DNA from: CAZTLE01 sp964614415
GTDB taxonomy: Bacteria; Bacteroidota; Bacteroidia; Flavobacteriales; Flavobacteriaceae
Reading direction: 5' to 3'
Assembly (NCBI GenBank): GCA_964614415.1
Contig: CAZTLE010000172.1
Location: 1 to 8,443, forward strand
Length of the DNA: 8,443 bases
Part shown: one piece after another, positions 1 through 6,035 of the stretch
Numbering within the stretch: position 1 is the first letter of the stretch
Layout: every line of letters begins with the position of its first letter
Made by a program: the position numbers and the translations under genes
The notes under the pieces: model-generated
What the model was told of the DNA's origin: nothing
What the model saw: only the letters and a program-made list of their open reading frames with translations
The model's database searches: none

Positions 1-64
1 CGACGGAGAACTACCCGAAGGAGAACGAAAGACCACAATTGAAGAGAAAACCACCTGGATTTAG
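1..64 (+). CDS. Possible C-terminal end of an unidentified protein (partial)
   Basis: Reading from base 2, the plus strand is open for 20 codons and ends in TAG at 62-64. The encoded tail is strongly hydrophilic (it begins DGELPEGERK and ends EKTTWI), as expected for the C-terminus of a soluble protein. It converges on the DUF456 gene, and the two stop codons overlap by 2 bases. The family cannot be named from 20 residues. The opposite strand is also open here, so this call rests on amino-acid composition and on the tidy tail-to-tail junction. Confidence 0.4.
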   Translation, partial: DGELPEGERKTTIEEKTTWI

Positions 65-561
65 AAAAGTAAATCCCGGTAGTCCCAAACGAGATATAAG
101 AAAAAGATAAAGAAGCTTACGGTAAATACCAGCTTCATAAAAGTAGACGCCAGGAACCCAAGAAACGATCCGAATGCTGCTTTGACCGCTTTTCCACCTT
201 CCGTCTGATTAAAGGCCATTTCACCAATTAAGGCACCAACGAAGGGTCCAATGAGAATTCCAAACGGAATAGGGGCGAGGATTCCCACAATAAGTACCAC
301 AAAGGTTCCGATGGCTCCGGCGCGACTTCCGCCAAACTTCTTGGTTCCAATCGAGGGTATAATATAATCGAGTATGTAAATAGCGATAGCTATAACACCG
401 GTTATGATAACAATGGTCCAGTTAAAGGGTACGGAAGGGGCCAGGTGCAGCACGATAATTCCAATCCAACTGATGGGCGTTCCGGGGAGTACGGGCAACA
501 CACTTCCTATCATGCCGACCAGCATCAGTATGAAACCCAAAATCAATAATAAAATATCCAT
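61..561 (-). CDS. DUF456 family multi-pass membrane protein
   Basis: This is a 166-residue, almost entirely hydrophobic protein. The N-terminal half carries a PGTPISW motif (about residues 26-32), which fits the DUF456 family of small integral membrane proteins. A glycine-rich stretch, GTKKFGGSRAGAIG (about 72-85), and a second one, GPFVGALIGE (about 105-114), separate the membrane segments in the way glycine-zipper hairpins do. Four to five membrane spans are likely: about 2-22, 30-42, 48-70, 84-113 (possibly two) and 136-160. The length is typical of the family. No biochemical function is established for DUF456. The gene starts with ATG at 559-561 and is divergent from the BlaI-type repressor gene. 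Two predicted repressor operators lie 47-82 bp upstream of its start, so it may share that regulation. The family call is from motif recognition and was not tested by a profile search. Confidence 0.8.
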   Translation of the reverse strand: MDILLLILGFILMLVGMIGSVLPVLPGTPISWIGIIVLHLAPSVPFNWTIVIITGVIAIAIYILDYIIPSIGTKKFGGSRAGAIGTFVVLIVGILAPIPFGILIGPFVGALIGEMAFNQTEGGKAVKAAFGSFLGFLASTFMKLVFTVSFFIFFLYLVWDYRDLLF

Positions 562-608
562 AGGCGCCCGATTGGACGCCCAAATTACGAATCCGTTACA
601 AATATTTT

Positions 609-643
609 AACTAAAAAATTAGTTTTAACTAAAAATTTAGTTA
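609..643. promoter_or_regulatory. Tandem BlaI-type operators in the divergent intergenic region
   Basis: Two palindromes of the form AACTAA-N4-TTAGTT lie side by side. The first, AACTAAAAAATTAGTT, is at 609-624. The second is at 627-642, and flanking bases extend it to TAACTAAAAATTTAGTTA at 626-643. Both have perfect 6-bp arms, and the centres are 18 bp apart, so two repressor dimers would sit on related but not identical helix faces. They lie 126 bp upstream of the repressor's ATG and 47 bp upstream of DUF456. A TATATTAG at 642-649 matches the Bacteroidota -7 element TAnnTTTG in all but one fixed position and touches the second palindrome, so occupancy could block transcription toward the repressor operon. 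The symmetry is seen directly. Assignment to the BlaI-type protein is inference from position and from how BlaI/MecI proteins bind paired dyads. Confidence 0.72.
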
Positions 644-657
644 TATTAGCGCCGGAA

Positions 658-712
658 AGAAGTTTTAAATGTTGAATTGGAAATTTTAAGTTTTGAGTTA
701 GAAGTTTTAAAT
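658..712. repeat. Direct repeat in A/T-rich leader
   Basis: The 13-mer AGAAGTTTTAAAT occurs at 658-670 and again at 700-712, exactly 42 bp apart. Between the copies are degenerate relatives such as AAATTTTAAG and TTTTGAGTTAG. The block lies between the operators and the repressor start, so it would be in the 5' untranslated leader if transcription starts near the operators. Degenerate AAGTTTTAA/GAATTTTGA-like tracts could be slipped-strand low-complexity sequence rather than binding sites. Confidence 0.5.
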
Positions 713-768
713 ACAGTATTAATTTATCTCAACACTTAACACTCACTACTAACCTCTACAGACTAACA

Positions 769-1131
769 ATGAAACAACTCACTAAAGCCGAAGAAGACAT
801 TATGCAGATCCTGTGGCGCCTTGAAGAGGGTAATGTCGCTGCAATCATCGATGAACTGCCGGATCCGAAACCGGCTTACAATACCGTCTCGACCATCGTT
901 CGGATTCTGGAAGGTAAAGGGTTTGTCGATTACCGAAAAGAGGGTAGGGGGCATGTGTATTTTCCATCGGTGAAGAAATCAGAATACAGCAATCAGTCCA
1001 TTAATAAGCTCGTGGATGGCTATTTTCAGGGCTCTTTCAAAAGTATGGTGTCCTTCTTTATGAAGAAAAATGACATCAGTATCGAAGAGCTTGAAGCCAT
1101 TCTCAAGGATATAAACAAGGAGGAAGGATGA
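769..1131 (+). CDS. BlaI/MecI-type winged-helix transcriptional repressor
   Basis: The 120-residue product has the length and layout of BlaI/MecI/CopY repressors. The N-terminal winged helix opens with LTKAEEDIMQILW (residues 4-16), continues through a recognition-helix region, YNTVSTIVRILEGKG (about 37-51), and ends in the wing with GRGHVYFP (59-66). The C-terminal helices (about 70-117) are the dimerisation and regulatory part. The segment SMVSFFMKKN (92-101) aligns by eye with the SLVLNF-type segment where staphylococcal BlaI is cut, placing a possible cut near S95-F96; this is inference. It should bind the two palindromes at 609-643 and repress its own operon. The ATG at 769 is the only sensible start. 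The stop codon overlaps the protease gene's start as ATGA, giving translational coupling. No beta-lactamase gene is nearby, so the name blaI is not asserted. Confidence 0.92.
   Translation: MKQLTKAEEDIMQILWRLEEGNVAAIIDELPDPKPAYNTVSTIVRILEGKGFVDYRKEGRGHVYFPSVKKSEYSNQSINKLVDGYFQGSFKSMVSFFMKKNDISIEELEAILKDINKEEG
1117..1123 (+). promoter_or_regulatory. Shine-Dalgarno-like site for the M56 protease gene
   Basis: A full AAGGAGG lies at 1117-1123, four bases before the ATG at 1128 and inside the end of the repressor coding sequence. Bacteroidota genes mostly lack such sites, so it may be used here, or it may only be the codons of the repressor's K-E-E tail. Together with the ATGA stop-start overlap it supports coupled translation of repressor and protease. 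Confidence 0.4.
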
Positions 1132-2516
1132 TACATTATATAATTCAAATCATTGCATACCAGTTTCTGTTCTTACTGGTCTACGATCTGTTCCTGAAGC
1201 GGGAGACCTTTTATACTTGGAATCGAATATACCTTTTGAGCACCCTGGTGTTTAGTTTTTTCATACCGTTTCTTCGGATTGACGCGATTCAGCAAAGTAT
1301 CCCGGAAACCTATTACGTACAACTCCCCACATTGGTCATCGAGGGCTCAGCACCCGAAAATGTCTCTGTAATTACATCGATCTTAATTTGGCTGCAAGCA
1401 AACATGACAACCGTTTGGATGGTGGGCGTGGTTGTTATGCTAGCGCTGTTGACCTATAAACTACATCGCGTGATGCGGTTGAAACGTCATGGGGAGACTG
1501 ACGCTACGGGTCCGTTTTCAGTGATCACTTTACCGGGAACGAATACGGCTTTCACCTTTTTTAAGTGGGTATTCCTGGGAGAAAACCTTTCCGAAGAGCA
1601 AAAGCAACACATATTAAAACACGAAGAAGTTCATGTGCGTCTTAAGCATTCATTGGACCTCATGTTCTTTGAGATCGTCCGGGTGCTGTTCTGGTTCAAT
1701 CCGCTGGTCTATTTGTATCAAAAGCGAATGGCCTTGCTTCAGGAGTTTACGGCCGACGCCTACGTGGCCAGTCAGGAAAGCAAGAAAGCCTATTATCGGC
1801 AGTTGCTGGCCCAGGTTTTTGACACGAATACAATCTCATTCGTCAATACATTTTTCAATCATTCATTAATCAAAAAACGAATTATTATGTTACAGAAATC
1901 AAGATCAAAGAAAATCTTCGGAATGAAGTATCTCTTGCTTATTCCGGTTGTGGGAATAATGCTCATTTACGTGGCCTGCACCCAGGAGCAACCCAGGTCG
2001 GAGAATCTCTCGGTGGAGGATAGGTTTGCAGAATTAAAAGTTGCCATTGCGAACGGGGAACTTACGGCGGATGAGAAAAGGGAGTTTAGTGAATTGTACC
2101 TTCAAATCAACGGAGAAAAGATCCATGCGGAAAAGCAACTCGGAAGCAATGTCGGTGAAGATGCCGTAGCGTTCAAGCAACTGAGCTACCCTCCGATATA
2201 TCCCGGATGTGAGGGGCTCTCGGCTTCCGAAGCACAGACGTGCTTTAGCCAAAAGTTACAACAATTTGTAATGAAGAATTTCGATACGAGCATCGCAAAG
2301 GATATGGGACTGGAAGGCAGGCAACGTATCACGGTAAAATTTAGGATCGATGCAAACGGTGTCCTTTCCGATGTAGAGACAAGAGCACCGCACCCTGCAT
2401 TGGAAAAAGCGGCATACATGGCAGTACGCGAACTACCGGATATGATACCTGGACAGAAAGATGGAAAAGCTGTAGCCGTGCTGTATGCTCTTCCAATTGT
2501 ATTTGCTATACAATAA
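1128..2516 (+). CDS. BlaR1-like M56 membrane metalloprotease with TonB C-terminal-like domain
   Basis: This 462-residue protein begins with a BlaR1/MecR1-type membrane protease region. Likely spans are about residues 3-23, 33-49 and 93-110, with a hydrophobic stretch inside the protease domain (177-197) and a last span at about 266-283. The zinc-protease signature HEEVH is at 165-169. The glutamate of QEFTAD (E206) is the expected third zinc ligand and D210 follows it, so the active site looks intact. After the last span comes an extracytoplasmic linker, then a TonB C-terminal-like domain (about 355-462) with the YPGCEG...C pattern (C361, C372) and ITVKFRIDANGVLSDV (401-416), common in Bacteroidota M56 proteins in place of the penicillin-binding sensor of BlaR1. 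It overlaps the repressor gene by 4 bp. By analogy it senses an envelope signal and cleaves, or triggers cleavage of, the repressor; the signal is unknown. Confidence 0.9.
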   Translation: MIHYIIQIIAYQFLFLLVYDLFLKRETFYTWNRIYLLSTLVFSFFIPFLRIDAIQQSIPETYYVQLPTLVIEGSAPENVSVITSILIWLQANMTTVWMVGVVVMLALLTYKLHRVMRLKRHGETDATGPFSVITLPGTNTAFTFFKWVFLGENLSEEQKQHILKHEEVHVRLKHSLDLMFFEIVRVLFWFNPLVYLYQKRMALLQEFTADAYVASQESKKAYYRQLLAQVFDTNTISFVNTFFNHSLIKKRIIMLQKSRSKKIFGMKYLLLIPVVGIMLIYVACTQEQPRSENLSVEDRFAELKVAIANGELTADEKREFSELYLQINGEKIHAEKQLGSNVGEDAVAFKQLSYPPIYPGCEGLSASEAQTCFSQKLQQFVMKNFDTSIAKDMGLEGRQRITVKFRIDANGVLSDVETRAPHPALEKAAYMAVRELPDMIPGQKDGKAVAVLYALPIVFAIQ

Positions 2517-2542
2517 GTATCTTGTAAAATCAACTATAAAAA

Positions 2543-3694
2543 CTGAAATACAAAGCGCATTACATACTGTTCATATGCTTGTGTATAGGCTATGAAGCCG
2601 GAGCTCAGGAAGCTTCGGCTTTGCGCATTGGAGATAGTCTGTTTGGGCTGGGTGATTATACCAGGGCAATTCAGAAGTATGAGGAGCTGACAGATAGCCC
2701 CAAGAAAGTGCTCAAACTCGCGACCGCATATGAAGCTCTTGGAAATAACAGTAAGGCGATCTCGTATTACGAGCAATTGATTGAAACGGAGAAGTCGAAT
2801 CCCGGAGCGCGTTACAAATACGGGAAGTTATTATACAAGATGGCTCGTTACCGGAACGCGGATAGCGTTTTTGCTGAGTTGAGCAAGCATTATCCCCAAA
2901 ACCCGAATTTTCAATATCAGTTAGGTGTTGTGAAGGAGAAACTGGAAGATAGCACGGCTATCCAACATTATGAAGCTGCCTATGCTATTGATACCCTACA
3001 TGTCGATGCGCTCTTCAAAATAGGGAAGCTTCATCTCGAAAAGCGCCGTTTCGAAACAGCGGACAAATTTATTGACAAAGGCCTTGAATTCAATGCCCGC
3101 AGTGTCCGGTTTCTTATGCTGAAGGGCTTATCTGCCTATCATCAGAAAAAATACCACGACGCAATAGCTACATATGAATCCCTGTTGGAATTGAAACAAA
3201 AGAATACTCGCTTACTGGAGCAATTGGCGTTGAGTTACGGGCAAACCAATCAATTTGAAAAAGCGGTAGAATATTTCACCCTCCTTATCAATCAATACGA
3301 CGACAAGAATCCGTCCTGGCACTACAACATCGGTAAGAGCTTCATGGCTCTGGGTGATTTTGAAAGAGGCAGGCGACATGTTGAGATAGCCGCTGCCTTA
3401 AAAGATGTCCCCCTTGATGCCGAGTACACCAGTATTGCAATATCCTATAACCGGGAAGGTAATTACAAGAAAGCCATGGAGTTCTTGCAAAAAGCTGTGA
3501 ATGAGAACCCCTCCAATGAAACAGCATTGTATCAATTAGCTGTGGCAGCCGATAACGTTTACAAGGACAAAACATTGGTGTTAACTTATTATGAGGCCTA
3601 TATGCAAGTATATAAGGACAAGGGGCGGTACAGCGAGATTGCCTTGAGCAGGTTGAGAGATATTCGTACCGAACTTCACTTCAACAAAGATTAA
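2543..3694 (+). CDS. Exported TPR-repeat protein with probable CTG start
   Basis: This is a tetratricopeptide-repeat protein of about 383 residues with some nine to ten consecutive repeats of about 34 residues covering nearly the whole chain; examples are LGDYTRAIQKYEEL, LGNNSKAISYYEQL and EGNYKKAMEFLQKAV. The first usual start codon is TTG at 2579, but that would cut through a signal peptide. The frame is open back to a TAA at 2537-2539. Initiation at CTG 2543 gives MKYKAHYILFICLCIGYEAG followed by AQ: a basic start, a hydrophobic core and an AGA|Q cleavage site typical of this phylum. No ATG or GTG in that window fits. It begins 26 bp after the protease stop with no terminator between, so it is probably the third gene of the repressor-protease operon. 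TPR proteins act as binding scaffolds; no enzymatic motif is visible. The periplasmic location is inferred from the signal peptide. Confidence 0.85.
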   Translation: MKYKAHYILFICLCIGYEAGAQEASALRIGDSLFGLGDYTRAIQKYEELTDSPKKVLKLATAYEALGNNSKAISYYEQLIETEKSNPGARYKYGKLLYKMARYRNADSVFAELSKHYPQNPNFQYQLGVVKEKLEDSTAIQHYEAAYAIDTLHVDALFKIGKLHLEKRRFETADKFIDKGLEFNARSVRFLMLKGLSAYHQKKYHDAIATYESLLELKQKNTRLLEQLALSYGQTNQFEKAVEYFTLLINQYDDKNPSWHYNIGKSFMALGDFERGRRHVEIAAALKDVPLDAEYTSIAISYNREGNYKKAMEFLQKAVNENPSNETALYQLAVAADNVYKDKTLVLTYYEAYMQVYKDKGRYSEIALSRLRDIRTELHFNKD

Positions 3695-3767
3695 ACAAAC
3701 TTGACGTTTACTAACTGAGAAGTATTGTATCTGGCTGGATAATAGCAAGTTTCATCCCTTCAAGCCC

Positions 3768-3792
3768 GGTTAAACAATGTGTTTAACTTTTT
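3768..3792 (+). terminator. Candidate weak intrinsic terminator after the TPR gene
   Basis: GTTAAACA at 3769-3776 pairs perfectly with TGTTTAAC at 3780-3787... leaving a three-base loop, and five T residues follow directly (3788-3792). Placement 75 bp after the TPR stop suits an operon end. The stem is A/T-rich and so weak; it could instead be a symmetrical protein-binding site upstream of the subtilase promoter. Confidence 0.42.
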
Positions 3793-3802
3793 GTCTTATT
3801 CG

Positions 3803-3864
3803 TTGAATATTCTGAAAATCTACCCGTAAATTGGCATTTCTGTTAAGAATATTAAGTAAATTTA
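3803..3864 (+). promoter_or_regulatory. Candidate promoter region for the subtilase gene
   Basis: Two overlapping matches to the Bacteroidota promoter pattern (TTG, then about 20 bp, then TAnnTTTG) are visible. One is TTG at 3803-3805 with TAAATTG at 3827-3833. The other is TTG at 3831-3833 with TAAATTTA at 3857-3864, which matches all but the last fixed base. The second would leave an untranslated leader of roughly 45 bases before the ATG at 3916. In such A/T-rich DNA these matches are only suggestive. Confidence 0.3.
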
Positions 3865-3915
3865 GAGCATCGGATTTTACCGTAAGGAACTAATTACTAA
3901 TCTAAACAGAAAATT

Positions 3916-5598
3916 ATGCGATCGCATTTTTACCTCCTCCTGGTGGGATTAATCTCATTGGGATCCTTTGCACAGGTAACACAATTTCAAGACAATCAGT
4001 ATGAGTTCATAGACGGAAAATGGCATCTTATTTCCCCGGAAGATGGCACACGTTTCCAGATTGTGGATAATACGTTAACTGTTAAATTCGACTCTGCGGC
4101 CTCTGTAACCCAGATACGTGAGTTCGAAACACAGAACAATCTTACCTTTCTACGGAAAGCCCTCACTGGCTGGCATGACTACGAAGTAGCCGCCGGTGTT
4201 GACATTTTTGCTTTAGCCAACAATGTGGGTGAAACTTCACTGGTATCCAACGTGGAGATCCCAACCATGGGGTTTTACACATTAGTACCGGACGATTCAC
4301 TGTATAACAACCTTTGGCATCTAAATCAGGGTAACGACATTGACATCAGTGCCGAAGAGGCCTGGGATATCACAACAGGAGATCCGTCGGTTATCGTATC
4401 CGTACTGGATTCCGGAGTGGACTGGATACATCCGGACCTTGGATTAGGAGCCGATTCGTACGAAAATATTTACCTGAACCCGGGAGAAGACGCCTGGACA
4501 GACCCTAACGACCCGTCAACGGGTAATGGTATTGATGATGACGGTAACGGCCTTATCGACGACTGGAAAGGTTGGAACTTTGGGAATAACTGGAATGACG
4601 CCCGTCAGGATCAGGGAGGAAATCAATTCTTCCACGGATCACACGTTTCCGGGATTGTAGCCGCTAAAACCAACAATGGCCTTGGCGTTGCCGGAGTTGC
4701 CGGTGGATGGAACAACGAAGGTGCAAAAATTCTCGCATGTGCCGTAGGTATTACAGGTCCTAATGGATCCGTTCTGGATGATGCGATTCTGTATGCTGCA
4801 GAAATAGGATCACGACAGGTACAGCTTAGTTTGACCGTAGGTCCAAGTAGTGCGATCAACGATGCCGTGGATATGGCATACGATAACTACGGAGTAATTA
4901 TTGTGAACGCTTCCGGAAATGGTTCCAGTAGCGGTGGTGCCGGTTATCCCGGAAGTCTTGACAAAGTATGGGCGGTAGGAGCTACTACAAGTGGTGATGT
5001 ACGTGCCTCTTTTTCAAACTGGGGAACCAATCTCTTCATAGCCGCTCCCGGAGTTGGTATATGGAGTACAGGACTAACGTCTCAAAGCCCATACGGATCG
5101 AGTAGTGGTACATCCTTTGCTTCGCCAATCGTAAGTGGAGTAATAGCATTAATGCTGTCACTGGATCCAAACTTTACCCAGGCAGAGATTCAACAGATAC
5201 TTATTGATACGGCAGACAAGGTTGGAGGTTATGACTACAACTGGAATCCTGCAGACCCAGGTCACTCAAGAGAATTGGGTTATGGACGTATCAATGCGCA
5301 GGCTGCGGTTGAAGCGGCGCAGATTCTTAGTGTTTCCGACAGAAGTACACCGGGTCTTGCTGCACTGTATCCAAACCCTACAAATGATATCATATATGCA
5401 CGTTTGCAGAATATGGATACCGCAGATCTTGAAGTAAGTGTCGTTGGGATCAATGGTCAGGAAGTAATGCGCATGACTCCTACAGCGATTGGTTCGGATC
5501 GTTTTTCATTGAACGTAGAGAATTTGGCATCAGGATTGTACATACTTCGGGTAAGTAACCAAAGCAATACGATCAATGCGAAGTTCATTAAGAGATAA
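3916..5598 (+). CDS. Secreted S8 subtilisin-like serine protease with T9SS sorting domain
   Basis: The product has 560 residues. A signal peptide (1-19, cleavage SFA|Q) is followed by a propeptide (about 20-122), the S8 catalytic domain (about 128-470) and a C-terminal T9SS sorting domain (about 484-560, from LYPNPTND to GLYILRV and a final KFIKR). The catalytic triad is complete: D165 in VLDSGVD, H240 in HGSHVSG and S400 in SGTSFASP; N335 in ASGNG is the expected oxyanion residue. Between D165 and H240 is an Asp/Asn-rich insertion, GNGIDDDGNGLIDD (203-216), resembling a calcium-binding loop. The protein should cross the inner membrane by Sec, leave the cell by T9SS and become surface-attached or released. 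Its substrate is unknown. The ATG at 3916 directly precedes the signal peptide. The 3' end overlaps a gene for a detached copy of the propeptide. Confidence 0.94.
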   Translation: MRSHFYLLLVGLISLGSFAQVTQFQDNQYEFIDGKWHLISPEDGTRFQIVDNTLTVKFDSAASVTQIREFETQNNLTFLRKALTGWHDYEVAAGVDIFALANNVGETSLVSNVEIPTMGFYTLVPDDSLYNNLWHLNQGNDIDISAEEAWDITTGDPSVIVSVLDSGVDWIHPDLGLGADSYENIYLNPGEDAWTDPNDPSTGNGIDDDGNGLIDDWKGWNFGNNWNDARQDQGGNQFFHGSHVSGIVAAKTNNGLGVAGVAGGWNNEGAKILACAVGITGPNGSVLDDAILYAAEIGSRQVQLSLTVGPSSAINDAVDMAYDNYGVIIVNASGNGSSSGGAGYPGSLDKVWAVGATTSGDVRASFSNWGTNLFIAAPGVGIWSTGLTSQSPYGSSSGTSFASPIVSGVIALMLSLDPNFTQAEIQQILIDTADKVGGYDYNWNPADPGHSRELGYGRINAQAAVEAAQILSVSDRSTPGLAALYPNPTNDIIYARLQNMDTADLEVSVVGINGQEVMRMTPTAIGSDRFSLNVENLASGLYILRVSNQSNTINAKFIKR

Positions 5599-5983
5599 AA
5601 GTATTCTGAAAGGGTTGTTTTTTGTGACCCTTGTCGCAACGGCATTTTCGCTGATATCCTGCGCTCAAACCCGTGAGTTTCAGAACGAGCGGTATGAGAA
5701 GATAGATGGCGAATGGTATAAGGTTGCCGATTCTGATCAAAAATTCCGAATTATTGAAAACACCTTAACGGTGAAATATTTGGAAGACGCGACAGAATCG
5801 GGAATAAAGGATCAAGAGACCCGTCTCGATCTTACGCTGTTGCGCAAATCGGCTGCCGGTTGGTACGACTATGAGATTCCCGAGGGAACCGATGTCTTTA
5901 AGAAGGCGGAGGACCTTATGAAATCGGGGATTGTGGCGAAGGTGGAAATCCCGACAGGTGGCGTCTATACAGGATCAGAATAA
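5576..5983 (+). CDS. Predicted lipoprotein resembling a stand-alone subtilase propeptide
   Basis: This 135-residue protein carries a lipoprotein signal: a hydrophobic stretch at 14-28, then the lipobox LISC with the modified cysteine at C29. Residues 35-132 align with residues 24-122 of the upstream subtilase with one gap and about 44 identities in 99 columns (hand alignment). Shared blocks are NTLTVK, LRK, GW-DYE and VEIPT-G-YT. It ends in GSE, where the enzyme's catalytic domain would begin, and has no protease residues. Subtilase propeptides fold their enzyme and inhibit it, and free-standing relatives (inhibitor family I9) are known, so a membrane-anchored inhibitor or folding helper for the neighbour is the leading idea. 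The ATG at 5576 overlaps the protease gene by 23 bp; a CTG at 5606 would give the shorter start MKGLFFVTLV. The alternative is a truncated duplicate, but the clean lipobox and own terminator argue for a working gene. Confidence 0.8.
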   Translation: MRSSLRDKSILKGLFFVTLVATAFSLISCAQTREFQNERYEKIDGEWYKVADSDQKFRIIENTLTVKYLEDATESGIKDQETRLDLTLLRKSAAGWYDYEIPEGTDVFKKAEDLMKSGIVAKVEIPTGGVYTGSE

Positions 5984-6002
5984 TTGAATGCTTGATATAA
6001 AG

Positions 6003-6035
6003 AAAAGCCGAAGTGTTGTCACTTCGGCTTTTTTT
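6003..6035 (+). terminator. Strong intrinsic terminator after the lipoprotein gene
   Basis: AAAGCCGAAGTG (6004-6015) pairs perfectly with CACTTCGGCTTT (6020-6031) around a TTGT loop, and an unbroken T run continues to 6035. This is a 12-13 bp G/C-containing stem with a T tract, 20 bp after the lipoprotein stop. The mirror-image A run on the left means it could also stop transcripts arriving from the right. Confidence 0.92.

Noticed and set aside
769..2516. A beta-lactam resistance locus (blaI-blaR1)
   Set aside because: The regulator and protease families fit, but the protease lacks a penicillin-binding sensor domain and no beta-lactamase or penicillin-binding protein gene is in the window.
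3888..3900. AACTAATTACTAA before the subtilase ATG, resembling a BlaI-type operator
   Set aside because: Only one AACTAA half-site is present; the partner TTAGTT is missing at the required spacing.
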